The translations under genes were made by a program, and so were the position numbers. Of a stretch of 64,000 nt of DNA, positions 22,844-32,732 are shown piece by piece. The stretch comes from Symsagittifera roscoffensis (taxonomy: Eukaryota > Xenacoelomorpha > Acoela > Convolutidae). Under the pieces are notes generated by a model, which searched no databases, was not told the DNA's origin, and saw only the letters and a program-made list of their open reading frames with translations. The DNA is taken from assembly GCF_963678635.1 (NCBI RefSeq), contig NC_087067.1, forward strand, positions 45,327,629 through 45,391,628, given 5' to 3'. Within the stretch, counting starts at the first letter, position 1, and each line of letters starts with the position of its first letter.

Positions 22844-23499
22844 TTAGAGAGGCTTGTAGGTTCCGCAATTGCACCACTGACTGCAGTGAAATACTTCTGG
22901 GTGCTTGTCTTGGGATGTTTCCAAAGTCCACTTTGATCGCAGAACGTTGTTTTTCAGGATTGTTCGAAGACCTGTCAGGGATTCTTGGGTTATGTGAACG
23001 TCGTCGTTTGCGATATCGGCTTCACAGTATATTTTCCGTTTTATACTTCTGTAGACCCAAGTATCTCCTATGGCCTCGCGCTGAATAACTTTGTCTACCT
23101 CAAGATGGCGATCTGTTATTGGGTTGGTCAATTTATCAACTCGTGGGGGGATGCCTAATACGTATACCCTTTCGCACAGATGGGATAGTTGCTTAGCAAG
23201 TTTTGCTAACTTTTTTCCAATGTCTTCGGGATCGCGTGCGGAGGTTGGGTACCGTTGAAAGTGTCGTTTCCGCCAATAATTAAACAGATTATTTTGTACT
23301 GACCTTTCGTTGGTAAATGATTCTGTACTTGAAAGATCCTACCACCAGGAATTGACAGAATGTTGAAGTTCGGGAACACTAGTCTCCTCGCCTGTGAGTC
23401 AGCAATCAATAAGTGTTTCGTCTTGGATGTTTCGAAGATGTGTGCTTTCATAACATACAGGGTCTTGTCTCTAAAAATCTCCCATTGGAGATACTCCAC
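22844..23499 (-). pseudogene. SGNH-hydrolase-like domain of LINE B
   Basis: Minus-strand frames 23499-23206 and 23131-22844 together show an SGNH pattern: block I IADSQARRL (ADS in place of GDS), a following SIPGGRI turn (block II Gly), block III IIGGNDTFNG (GxND), and block V DDVHIT (Asp and His). The last piece ends with His/Cys residues that may bind zinc. One frameshift near 23150-23200 breaks it. CR1-type LINE proteins are known to carry an esterase domain of this superfamily. Its role in transposition is thought to be membrane or lipid related but is unsettled. Confidence 0.6.
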
Positions 23500-23500
23500 A

Positions 23501-23633
23501 CAAGACCGATGCCATGTAACATGAAACTATTTAATTAAGTAACATTAAGTAACTATTGAAATGATTTAGAGGTTAAAAGTACTGATCTTTGTTAAAAGTC
23601 GGAAGTCAATAGTCACTGGCTTATTTTTCAACT
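23501..23633. other. Short AT-rich spacer between LINEs
   Basis: Contains short AAGTAACTA-like repeats and no coding signal. It may include parts of untranslated LINE ends. Confidence 0.4.
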
Positions 23634-24958
23634 TGATTCAATTTTAACACAATTTCGAAAAATATGCCCCAAAATGAAAATAAAAACAAAAGAAGAACTC
23701 CTCATTTTAGGATCTCCAATCGGCGAACTTTGCCGAAAAGAATTGCTCGACGAAAAAAATAAGGAGCTTTAAAAAATCTTGGATGTCATTGACAAACTAG
23801 ACGCCCATTATGGTTTTACCTCCTGAAAAATTGCTTTAGCATACCAAAACTCCTATATTTTTTGCGTGCAAGCCCTTGTTTTTTGCAAATTGATTTTATG
23901 GAACGCTACGATAAATTACTCAGAAATTCGTTATGCAAGGTCACTAACGTGAAAATGGATGAAAACCAGTTTTTACAAGCAGTTCTCCCGGCAGCCAAAG
24001 GTGGCTTGGGCGTTTCTTCCGCTCGTCTACTCGCTTTACCCGCTTTCTTAGCCTCAGCAGTAGGAGCGAAAGAGGCCTTGAGCGAAATCTTTGCTTTGGA
24101 GCATGTGGATGGAACCTATGATGATGTGCTTAAACGGTGGTTTGAACTTGGAAAAATTGAAATGGCTCCGGAAAATGAAATCCAAAAAAATTGGACGGAG
24201 CGAATTTTTGACGGCGAAATTGCAGACTTGATTTTACGACTCGAACCAACGGACGTAAAAAGGTTCAACGCGTTCCAAGATAGATTTGGCTCCCAATGGT
24301 TGAACGTCATCCCGTGCAAAAATTTAGGGTTATAACTGTCGAACCAACAACTCAGAATTCCGATAGGACTTCGATTAGGATCAAAAATATGCAAACGGCA
24401 TAAATGCGTGTGCGGAAAAGACGTTACCGAGGATGGATGGCATGGTCTTTCTTGCCTCAAAAGTGCAGGGAGATTCTCTAGGCATTCAAACCTGAATGCC
24501 CTTATAAAGCAGAGTCTATAATGTACTCACATTCCGTCTGTTTTAGAGCCACGACACCTCTACAGGACCGATCAGAAGCGACCAGACGGTTTGACGCTCG
24601 TTCCATGGGTTGATGGTAAGCTTTTCTTGTGGGGGGTAACGGTAGTAGACTCCTTAGCTCCTTGTAGGATTAGTGCCGGGTCTGTTTGTAACCCTGGTAC
24701 GGCTGCCGCTGAAGTATAAAGAGCTTGTAAATGATGGATATCTTTTTCAACCGCTAGCTTTTGAAATTCAGGGCGCGGCCGGCCCCAGCACAGAAATTTT
24801 TTCGAGCAAGCTTTGTAAGAACCTAAGCATATGCACTGAGGAACCTAGATTCTATACGTAGCCCGAGCAGGCAGTTTTTTAAAACAGAGAATCTCCCTGG
24901 CAATACAGATTGCGAACGCCGCTTGCGTACTCGGAACGCAAAAAACAAGTAAGTTATC
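23634..24958 (+). pseudogene. LINE C first copy: 5'-truncated RT tail plus restriction-like endonuclease
   Basis: Aligns with 26143-27490 of the second copy at about 95% by eye. It starts near ATTCAATTTTAACACAATTTCG, so the RT catalytic part is missing, as expected for a 5'-truncated LINE insertion. The main open piece is 23862-24335. The downstream CVCGKDV cluster and the RPDG endonuclease motif are present but split by frameshifts. A 23 bp deletion with AAG at its edges (near 24715) removes sequence present at about 27229-27251. Dead. Confidence 0.7.
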
Positions 24959-25194
24959 TCGTGTCGAGTAACGTCGTTCTTGTTTTTCTTGGAGCAACCG
25001 AAAAGAAGTGGACGCAAACAGACCACAAGCATGAGCTCTTTGATAAATTAAAAAATTCGAGCAAATGACGTGTCACTTCCAAAACCCCATCCCCAAGTTT
25101 CAAGCCCGCCTCTGAGTGACCTCGAGCAGAGAATAAATTAATAAGTAGTAAGCTCGATGAAGAAAATGTAAAGGGAGGAATAAAGCTTGCTGCT

Positions 25195-26091
25195 TTGGAT
25201 GACAAAATAGCTCCTTTTTCAACTGATAACTATCAAAAATTGATGTCTAAGCACCCGCAGCGAGCCAAATTTGCAACTCCAAATCCAGAAAAGTTGGATA
25301 GTTTTTTCGTAACCAATTTCGACCTATACAAAGCGATAATGTCCTTTCCAAACGGATCAGCAGCAGGTCCTGATAAAATAGTTCCTCAAATTTTTAAAGA
25401 TCTTGTTAGTAAGTCGAATGGCAGTGCCGGACTTAATTTTCTGAAATCGCTTATTAAGCTGATAAACCTCATTGGAGATGGCAAAATACCCGAACCACTA
25501 AGAGCTTTCTGTTTTGGCGCAAAGCTTATCGCCCTCATAAAGATAGACGGAGGGTTGAGACCGATTGCCATAGGCAACACGCTGAGACGTATCGCGTCTA
25601 AATGCGCTGGAAGCAAGGCCCTCTCCGAGCGACAAAATTTTTTCGGAAACGTACAGGTAGGATGCGGTACCAAACGAGGAGCAGAAATAGCTGCACACTG
25701 GTTTCGAAACCTAATTGAACGCGACGACAATCCAAAATGCACTGTTTTTCCAAAACTAGATTTTAAGAATGCCTTTAACCCTTTAAACAGAGAAACAATG
25801 CTGAATCATGTTTTTTCAAATCGACCCGAATTGTATAATTACACCCATTTAGCGTATGGTAAACCTAGTTACCTTTTTTACGGAAGCTCTGTCATAATGT
25901 CAGAAGACGGAACTCAGCAAGGTGATCCTGAAGCCCCACCCATTTTTGCGGAAACAGTTCATACACTAGTCAAACAGTTGGAGGCGAAAATTAACATCTG
26001 GTATTTAGATGATGGGAATTTAGCCGACGACTATAAGGTAGTACTCCGGGACCTTAAACACATTCTGAAATTGGAAAAATTTACGGCCTGA
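25195..26091 (+). pseudogene. LINE C reverse transcriptase (second copy)
   Basis: The 298-codon frame encodes the RT core: NGSAAGPDKI (finger), GLRPIAIGNTLRRIASKCA, PKLDFKNAFNPLNRE (motif A), EDGTQQGDPEAPPIFAE (motif B) and IWYLDDGNLADD (motif C). The catalytic motif is YLDD (residues 270-273 from the first ATG). The coding sequence clearly extends upstream of 25195, to about 24980, where a stop interrupts it. Downstream, a one-base change of frame after 26085 leads to 26124-26331. This RT retains all catalytic Asp residues, but the frame breaks argue against activity. Confidence 0.75.
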
Positions 26092-26880
26092 GCTTAAACA
26101 CTGAGAAGTGTGATTTTTGTTTTTTGGGACCGACTACTAGTACACAGTATAATTCAATTTTAACACAATTTCGAAAATATGCGCCAAAAAAAATAAAAAC
26201 AAAAGAAGAACTCCTCATTTTAGGATCTCCAATCGGCGAACTTTGCCGAAAAGAATTGCTCGACGAAAAAATTAAGGAGCTTGAAAAAATCTCGGATGTC
26301 ATTAACAAACTAGACGCCATTATGGTTTTTACCTCCTGAAAAATTGCTTTAGCATGCCAAAACTCCTACATTTTTTGCGTACGAGCTCTTGTTTTTTGCA
26401 AAATGATTTTTTGGAACGCTACGATAAATTACTAAGAAATTCGTTATGCAAGGTCACTAACGTGAAAATGGATGAAAACCAGTTTTTACAAGCAGTTCTC
26501 CCGGCAGCCAAAGGTGGCTTGGGCGTTTCTTCCGCTCGTCTACTCGCTTTACCCGCTTTCTTAGCCTCAGCAGTAGGAGCGAAAGATACCTTGAGCGAAA
26601 TCTTTGGTTTGGAGCATGTGGATGGAACCTATGATGATGCGCTTAAAGGGTGGTTTGACCTTGGAAAAATTGAAATGGCTCCGGAAAATGAAATCCAAGA
26701 AAATTGGACAGAGCCAATTTTTGACAGCGAAATTGCAGACTTGATTTTACGACTCGAGCCAACGGACGTGAAAAGGTTCAACGCGTTCCAAGATAGATTT
26801 GGCTCCCAATGGTTGAACGTCATCCCGTGCAAAAATTTAAGGTTAAAACTGTCGAACCAGTAACTCAGAATTGCGATAGG
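26092..26880 (+). pseudogene. LINE C RT thumb and connector (second copy)
   Basis: Frames 26124-26336 and 26354-26863 encode the post-catalytic region (LGPTTSTQYNSIL, EELLILGSPIGELCRKELL, AVLPAAKGGLGVSSARLLALPAFLAS). The second frame is 169 codons and well preserved relative to 23862-24335. A TGA near 26336-26338 divides the two pieces. The segment would form the RT thumb and the link to the endonuclease. Confidence 0.65.
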
Positions 26881-27499
26881 ACTTCGATTAGGATCAAAAA
26901 TATGCGAACGGCATCAATGCGTGTGCGGAAAAGACGTTACCGAGGATGGATGGCATGGTCTTTCTTGCCTCAAAAGTGCAAGGAGATTCTCTAGGCATTC
27001 AAACCTGAATGCCCTTATAAAGCAGAGTCTATCATGTACTCACATTCCGTCTGTTTTAGAGCCACGACACCTCTACAGGACCGATCAGAAGCGACCAGAC
27101 GGTTTGACGCTCGTTCCATGGGTTGATGGTAAGCTTTTCTTGTGGGGGGTAACGGTAGTAGACTCCTTAGCTCCTTGTAGGATTAATGCTGGGTCTGTTT
27201 GTAACCCTGGTACGGCTGCCGCTGAAGCGGAAGAGCGAAAAATTTACAAGTATAAAGATCTTGTAAATGATGGATATCTTTTTCAACCGCTAGCTTTTGA
27301 AATTCAGGGCGCGGCCGGCCCCCGCACAGAAGTTTTTTTGAGCAAGCTTTGTAAGAACCTAAGCATATGCATTGAGGAACCCAGAGCAGGCAGTTTTGTA
27401 AAACAGAGAATCTCCCTGGCAATACAGATTGCGAACGCCGCTTGCGTACTCGGAACAATAAATGACAAAATAACTTTCGACGAAGTTTTTTACTTGTAA
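26881..27499 (+). pseudogene. LINE C restriction-like endonuclease domain (second copy)
   Basis: The open frame begins by ATG at 26921, but the domain starts just upstream. It has a CxC...H...C cluster (HQCVCGKDVTEDGWHGLSC) followed by RPDGLTLVPW and LFLWGVTVVD. This is the restriction-like endonuclease layout (PD...(D/E)xK fold) found downstream of RT in R2-type LINEs, where it nicks the target. P59-D60 of the ATG frame are the PD. Both copies read WGVT at the second strand, so the acidic residue often seen there is replaced by Gly. The frame ends DEVFYL-stop at 27497-27499. Confidence 0.6.
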
Positions 27500-28030
27500 C
27501 ACTTGTATATTATATTATCTCGTGTCGAGTTGCGTGTTCTTATTGAAGAAACGTAACCCGTATCGATTTTAATTGAAAAGGACTTAAACACTTGTCATCT
27601 TCTTTTATCATTATCACTTCGATATCTAGAAAATTCCAAGGATTTTGACTGGAATACATGATGAAGGGACTCATGACTGTAACCTCGGTTACTATGATAC
27701 TTTTGACCTTCTGATTACCAATGAAAAATAAAAATAAAAAGAAAAAAAAACGAACAAAAAAAATGACAAAATAACTTTCGACAAAATTTTTTACTTGTAA
27801 CACTTGTATATTATAGTATCTCGTGTCGAGTTGCTTGTTCTTAGTGAAGAAACGTAACCCGTATCGATTTTAATTGAAAAGGACTTAAACACTTGTCATC
27901 TTCTGTTATCATTATCACTTCCATATCTGAAAAATTCCAAGGATTTTGACTGGAATACATGATGAAGGGACTCATGACTGTAACCTCGGTTACTATGATA
28001 CTTTTGACCTTCTGATTATCTTTAAAAAAA
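27466..28030 (+). repeat. Tandemly duplicated LINE C 3' tail
   Basis: 27466-27762 and 27763-28030 are direct repeats. Each starts in the last codons of the ORF (TGACAAAATAACTTTCGAC), passes ATCTCGTGTCGAGT and ends with the block CATGACTGTAACCTCGGTTACTATGATAC and A-rich sequence. They differ at a few positions. Tandem 3' tails are seen when a LINE re-inserts next to itself or when the tail contains the RNA-recognition element. Confidence 0.85.
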
Positions 28031-28132
28031 ACAAAAAAATTTTGATAGGTTAGAACCAAATTATGTAAAATTATCTAAATCAAATTTGTGATCTGATGTT
28101 TTGTCACTTAGATTATCCCGACGATGCACGTA
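28031..28132. other. Flank left of copy 2
   Basis: About 100 bp without a recognisable feature. It shares only GTTTA with the 3' side internal boundary of copy 2, and no 4-6 bp target duplication with 46311 onward is evident. Confidence 0.5.
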
Positions 28133-28308
28133 GTTTATGTGTGTAAAAAACTCAAGTGAGAAACCAAGCAACCAAGTTGTAATTGAAAACTGAAACATTT
28201 AGTTGAGTTTTGAAATTGTTGCATTTATAAATTTGCATTTTGATTTTAGTTGAAGTGGCTTTAGAGACACTCACTTACTATTTATTTAGAAAGGCTTAAG
28301 TGAAGGAG

Positions 28309-28320
28309 TATATTTAAATA
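28309..28320 (+). promoter_or_regulatory. Candidate TATA box in 5' LTR
   Basis: TATATTTAAATA, about 170 bp into the LTR, a usual place for a U3 core promoter. Present also in the 3' LTR. A transcription start would be expected near 28340. Confidence 0.35.
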
Positions 28321-28719
28321 TTCCAGCCTGCATGACTGTTTTTAATCAGCTAGGAGAACTGATCACTTTGTGGTGACGTGGAAGGCTTGAGTAATCTCTC
28401 GAAGAGGTAGATTGCTTCATTGTTCTTTCTAACCACAGAGTTTCTTAGTTTTAATATTCAGGACAATAACAAGCAAGATTTCCGAAGGGAAGAAGCATAG
28501 TAGGATAATTTTAGCTGGTTGGTTGGCAGGACTGTCCTGCAAGCCAACACCTTTTAAATCTAAGAGAAAAAGTTTTAATCGGGACATTGACACGGGAAGT
28601 CAGAAAATATGTTTTTATCTTAGGTCGTATCCTCAATGTGCAGATTAATGAGAGAATTTGAAGGCTATAGTGATGTAGTATGATGCCATTTATATTCTGC
28701 AGTGAGTCGATGTGACGTG

Positions 28720-28725
28720 AATAAA
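28720..28725 (+). terminator. Candidate polyadenylation signal in LTR
   Basis: AATAAA followed about 20-35 bases later by T/G-rich sequence (TTTTGTAAATTCTGTTCG). The same signal lies at 45284-45289 in the 3' LTR, where it would end the element transcript. It is GATAAA in copy 1. Confidence 0.4.
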
Positions 28726-28997
28726 AGTAATTTCGTGCATTTTGTAAATTCTGTTCGATGACACTGTAACCATTTTACGAACATTGCGTGATTCAATGAG
28801 GACATTGACCGGACTGTCCGGGGAGTATGTGACATTCGACCAGAATGTGAAAAATGCAATCTCTGCAGAATTCGGATTTTTAGCAGCGAGCCTTCCGGAT
28901 TGGTGATTATTAAGAACTAAGAACGTTATTGGAACGATTGGCCAGACGGTGAGGGCTGGAATATTCTGGTATTTTTAAATTTCAAAAATTCGAATTA

Positions 28998-29005
28998 TGA
29001 CGTCA
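28998..29005. promoter_or_regulatory. CRE-like palindrome in 5' LTR
   Basis: TGACGTCA, the full consensus for CREB/ATF bZIP factors. Also in the 3' LTR at 45562-45569, but not at the corresponding place in copy 1. It could make LTR transcription stress- or signal-responsive. Confidence 0.4.
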
Positions 29006-29148
29006 TATTTCTGAGAAACGTCAGAAACGGCCATTTTGGCTAAAACGAGAAAGAAAAAGAGAACAACATTAGCTGCGCTAACAACAACTACGAAATAGAG
29101 ATTGGAAAACGACAACGAGTTGCAGGAATAGCAGTGAACACTCCGAGT

Positions 29149-29197
29149 TGCAACTATTGTGCCGCTACAATAGTTGCAGGGCCGTTGCGAACAACGG
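29149..29197 (+). other. Two consecutive perfect hairpins in 5' LTR
   Basis: Hairpin 1: TGCAACTATTGT (29149-29160), loop GCCGCT, ACAATAGTTGCA (29167-29178), 12 bp perfect. Hairpin 2: CCGTTG (29182-29187), loop CGAA, CAACGG (29192-29197). Both are repeated at 45713-45761 in the 3' LTR. They are flanked by CCTTCCGGATT and AATCCGGAAGG, which can pair with each other. Confidence 0.7.
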
Positions 29198-29492
29198 TGA
29201 AGGGTGAAGGACGGCCTTCCGGATTAAGAAGAGATCAGGATTAACAAGCTTGATCCAGCGGATTCATCAATCCGGAAGGGTAAAGGAACTGAAACTTTTA
29301 TCCTGCTACATAAAACTTTTAGCTTCCTGTCATGTCCTGACTTGAATTTAATTAACATCTAGATTCATTTTGATAAGGATGAGAAGCTAGGAGTTGGGGG
29401 AAAGGGTTGATCCATCTTCGATGGAGATGATGATTTTTATCTACTGAACAAAAACAATAGTAATATAATAAGTAGTAGCCCTGTTTTTAGGA

Positions 29493-29537
29493 GTGACCTC
29501 GTGGTCTGGGGATACTGAGACCCAGCCATGAGCTCAC
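29493..29537 (+). other. Conserved structured island in 5' LTR
   Basis: Outer arms GTGACCTC and GAGCTCAC (7 of 8 pair) enclose a GGTCT/AGACC hairpin. The 45 bp are nearly identical in the diverged copy 1 LTR. The equivalent in the 3' LTR is 46057-46101. Confidence 0.5.
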
Positions 29538-29760
29538 TATTTCTGCATGTAATCTAGTTAATTTGAGTGTTTTGACCGAAGCCGAAAGCAGTAACGTTTT
29601 TGTCGACCCGATGTTAGAAAGACCTCCGAAAAGTACTGGCTTGGTAGAGACGGTGAAAAGCATGCAAAGCTCTGTTTAGACCTTAGCCAGTCGTCTTAAG
29701 ACTTAGTTTTGTTTTCCGTCGATATGTATCTTCCGGGCGAATGTTACATAGATGTTTTTA

Positions 29761-29778
29761 TGGCGCTCCTGGGTGTTA
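29761..29778 (+). other. Candidate primer binding site
   Basis: TGGCGCTCCTGGGTG starts 12 bases after the 5' LTR end. PBS sequences begin with TGG, the complement of the tRNA 3' CCA. The gap is larger than the usual 0-5 bases and I cannot name the tRNA. Confidence 0.4.
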
Positions 29779-30299
29779 TTATTTTTAACATCATGACCGG
29801 CGGAACCGTTAACGAGCACTCCGCGCCGAGCGGATGCTCACATTAACGCCCTTAATAGGCCTAAACCGCCGGGGCGGAAGGGTAGTTCGGAACGCGGAAG
29901 CCTTCCGGATTGCCGTGAATAGCTTTTTAACTTAGTTAAGACCGAAAATTCACGAACCAGGAAGGGTGGGGGGATTCGCGGTCCCGTCATTTCCTGAATG
30001 GTTTGTGACCAAAACACTTAAAGGTATATATAAAACTAAACAAAAAGTAGTATAGTACCCAAGAAAAACAAAAAACAAAAAATATACGAAAAAACCAAAA
30101 ACAGTAAAAAAGTAAAAAATCAGTAGAAATCATCCCCCCAGACAAGATGTGATCCGACCCCCCCGTTTGTTGTTGATAGATATATTGTTGTTACAGGCAT
30201 TTATATCAGTCAGGATCGTTACGATCAGTATTGTAGCCCGTTTGTGAGGCTTGTACTGTAGGGTTATTTGAGCATTTAAGCACGTTAATGATAAATTGC

Positions 30300-31955
30300 G
30301 CTCAATCCGGAAGGGTCAGCTGATTTGCGCTCAATTCGGAAGGGTCTTGGGAGAAGACTGATCCGGCAAGCAGTACAAGGAGCAACAAGAAGAGGCTCAA
30401 CGACAACAACAATCGACTGTTGGGTATCGTTAACAAGTTTTGTATCCCTTTTGGTACAAAAATTAGGATAGTAATCTGTGGGGGGCTCGACAGTGCTGCA
30501 CTGTAGTGACCCTTCACCGAACTGCGAATATCCGAGTTAAGCACCTTAATTCGGATATTAAACAAACCCGGAGGGGTATAGTATTACTAATATTATTACT
30601 TATATAGCCTATATTAATAGTCTTATATCGTTTTTCAGTGAAAAACAACGAAAACAGACCGGTTTTTAGGGTCAAAATAGCGATATTTTGATCCCCCCAC
30701 AAGTCGCGCGATTTTTGAGATATCAATATTTTTTCGAACGGAAAAAAGCGCTAAGTTAGTGTGTTACATCGTAACTGCACTATCACAATAGATAGAAACG
30801 GTTAAGTTTAGTTCGGAAGTGGTTGGAACTATTTTGGAACAAAAAACCGAATTTTCGTGATTTTTGAGAAAACGAAACACTTTAAATTTAGAAAATTTTT
30901 TGAAATTTTTGAGTTACAACAGTAAAAATAGTTGTTCGGACAACGTCCACTAGTGAATCTACAAGTTTTAAAACCCGCTACCCGAACGCCTTCCGGGTTA
31001 CAGAGAAATCGAACTTAACGTGTTTGATTTGGTGGATTCATCAATCCGGAGGGGTACAGGTAGCACAGTTTTTCGCAAATTTCTTCTACTAAAACGTTTT
31101 AGATCGGGTCTTTTGCATTGAACTAGAAGATTATAGGCCTTCTGAGCTCGGATCAATAAATTTTAGGTCGAAAGGACCTGATTTGCGGAAAAAGTTAGGC
31201 GGAACCTATAAGAGAGAAAAATTTTTGAGTTTAGAAAAAAGACGTTTTGGTTAATAACTTTAGAACTACTGGGCATATCGAGTTGATCTTAGTACTAATA
31301 GATCATAAATTAGCTGAGCTTACTGATAGGGACAAAAGTTTTACGGAAAAGGAAGCGTGAAAATTTTTTGAGATTGTTTTTAACAAATTCCTCAATTTGG
31401 AAGGGTACACCCTTCACGTTTTATAAATTTCTTCTAGAAAAGCCCTTATACCCCTACTAAAAGGTGATAGCGGTTGAATAAAGTAACTTTAGGCTGTTCT
31501 AGACGAAAAGGGAAGGCTAAAGGCACAGCAAAACCTTAATCAAGCCGAAGTTAGGCGAGCGATAAGACCTTTCACCGTCAGTGTGAATTGTCAAATAAGA
31601 GGCTTAACTTCAATCCGGAAGGGTCTAGGAAAGTAGCACATACCCTTCCTAGTTAATTGAAAGAGCAAAATTGCATCGGAGAACGTATCCGGAGGGGTAT
31701 AGGTTGAAAGAAGGTAAACTCCGAAAAGCTACTTTTACAAAACCGGAGGGCTCCCAATCCGGAGGGGTCAAAGATTTTTCAAGTTAGGAGGGGTCCGCAT
31801 CCGGAGGGGTCTTATAGTTGCTAATTCGGAGGGGTCCAAATCCGGAGGGGTCTTATATTAACTAACTCAGAGGGATCCCAATCCGGAGGGGTCTAGATTC
31901 TATTAGTCCGGAAGGGTCCTATTTGTGCCAATCCGGAGGGGTATTTTTTTTATTA
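30300..31955 (+). repeat. Array of ATCCGGAGGGGTC motifs in the leader
   Basis: At least 15 copies or close variants of T-CCGGA-(A/G)-GGGT, all on the plus strand, for example near 30304, 30333, 31047, 31612, 31687, 31754, 31798, 31837, 31877, 31905 and 31935. They become dense from 31610 to 31955, where they recur every 20-50 bases with unrelated spacers. Reverse copies CCTTCCGG occur near 29214, 29901 and 30985. The core TCCGGA is palindromic. Confidence 0.85.
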
Positions 31956-32732
31956 AAGGACTTAGGTAGACGAAAGAAAGACTAAAAAGTGAGAGGTATT
32001 AGGTTATTAGCACACAAGCTAGGTATCAGTGACTGCACTGGTAACTTGCCTTTCAATAAGAACCAGACTAAAACAAAACAGGTCCGAACTCGGATATTCG
32101 CGACACTAAGTCTAAATTAAAAAGAGCGTGATTCATTGGTGTGGATTGTAACATAATACGTTTTTGGGAAAAGTGACTGCCCTGAGGATTTTAGTAGGCC
32201 TAGCTCGGGCAGTCCGAAGGCAGATAGGTAACACAGTACTCGGTGGGTGCAATAGACGCCCACTTGAGAAAATTACTGCCTTCAAAGTTTTGTCTGTTTG
32301 GTGCAGCACCGAGCAGGGAAAGCTTTTTCTTTAAAAGACAGGTTCGACTATTGTACTGCGACCGACTAAGAGTACATTACACATACGTTTTTTTCATAGA
32401 GGTATTCAGAGTTTGACATTAAATATATATATTTTTTTATTTTTTTTTATTTTAAATCAACATAAACTGTGCTTGATTGGGTAGTGAGTACACTATCTTT
32501 TAAATTGACTGATAACATCATATTGTGCTAGTTTTCAAATCTTACCACCAATAATCGGTTAGTGTGAATAAATTTTATACAAATTGTACTCTGATAACAT
32601 ACAGGGATTCGTGGTCACTATTTAATAGAATCTTGTGAAAATTATTGTGTTGTGTCATTATTATTGTTAATAAAACTATAAGGTCTCTAGCAATCGAGTT
32701 AAGTATAGGTATTAAAAAGTGACAAATAGACA

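Larger units (their letters stand above)
19065..23500 (-). mobile_element. CR1-like LINE with SGNH domain (LINE B)
   Basis: On the minus strand, in order: SGNH-hydrolase-like segment (23499-22844), zinc-finger ORF (22617-21733), AP-type endonuclease (about 21730-20900), RT (20504-19934) and C-terminal region (about 19930-19223). A hydrolase domain in the 5' coding part plus an AP endonuclease and RT fits CR1-group LINEs. Several frameshifts and an internal RT deletion make it inactive. Its exact ends are uncertain. Confidence 0.7.
24959..28030 (+). mobile_element. LINE C second copy: RT with downstream restriction-like endonuclease
   Basis: RT starts near 24980 (recognisable, with a stop, upstream of 25195), runs through 26091, shifts frame, continues to 26863, then an endonuclease to 27499, then a duplicated 3' tail. 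No AP endonuclease is seen upstream. RT followed by a Cys/His cluster and an RPD-type nuclease is the layout of early-branching LINEs of the R2/NeSL/Utopia-like kind. I cannot assign the clade more finely. The 5' end may be incomplete. Confidence 0.65.
28133..29748 (+). repeat. 5' LTR of copy 2
   Basis: Matches 44697-46310 with about a dozen differences in 1.6 kb. It ends TGTTACA; the start is within GTTTATGTGTGTAAAAAAC and may be TGTGTG at 28138. Candidate signals inside are a TATA-like box, an AATAAA, a CRE, hairpins and a conserved structured island, listed separately. Confidence 0.92.
29749..32732 (+). other. Long untranslated leader of copy 2
   Basis: About 3 kb without a long ORF between the LTR and gag. 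It is rich in short open-frame remnants, A-rich tracts (30050-30120) and many copies of the CCGGA-R-GGGT motif. The last 700 bases are AT-rich and lead to the gag ATG (GACAAATAGACAATGAG). It probably contains packaging and translation-control signals. Confidence 0.6.

Noticed and set aside
24959..25194. Independent gene upstream of the LINE C RT
   Set aside because: The reading frame, apart from a stop, continues into the RT ORF and belongs to the same polyprotein.
29749..29760. Target-site duplication around copy 2
   Set aside because: Sequences just outside the LTRs (28128-28132 and 46311-46315) do not match, so no clean duplication can be claimed; the left boundary may be altered.
30300..31955. 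CRISPR array (repeat with unique spacers)
   Set aside because: Repeats are only 12-13 bases, spacing is irregular, and the context is a eukaryotic LTR-element leader.
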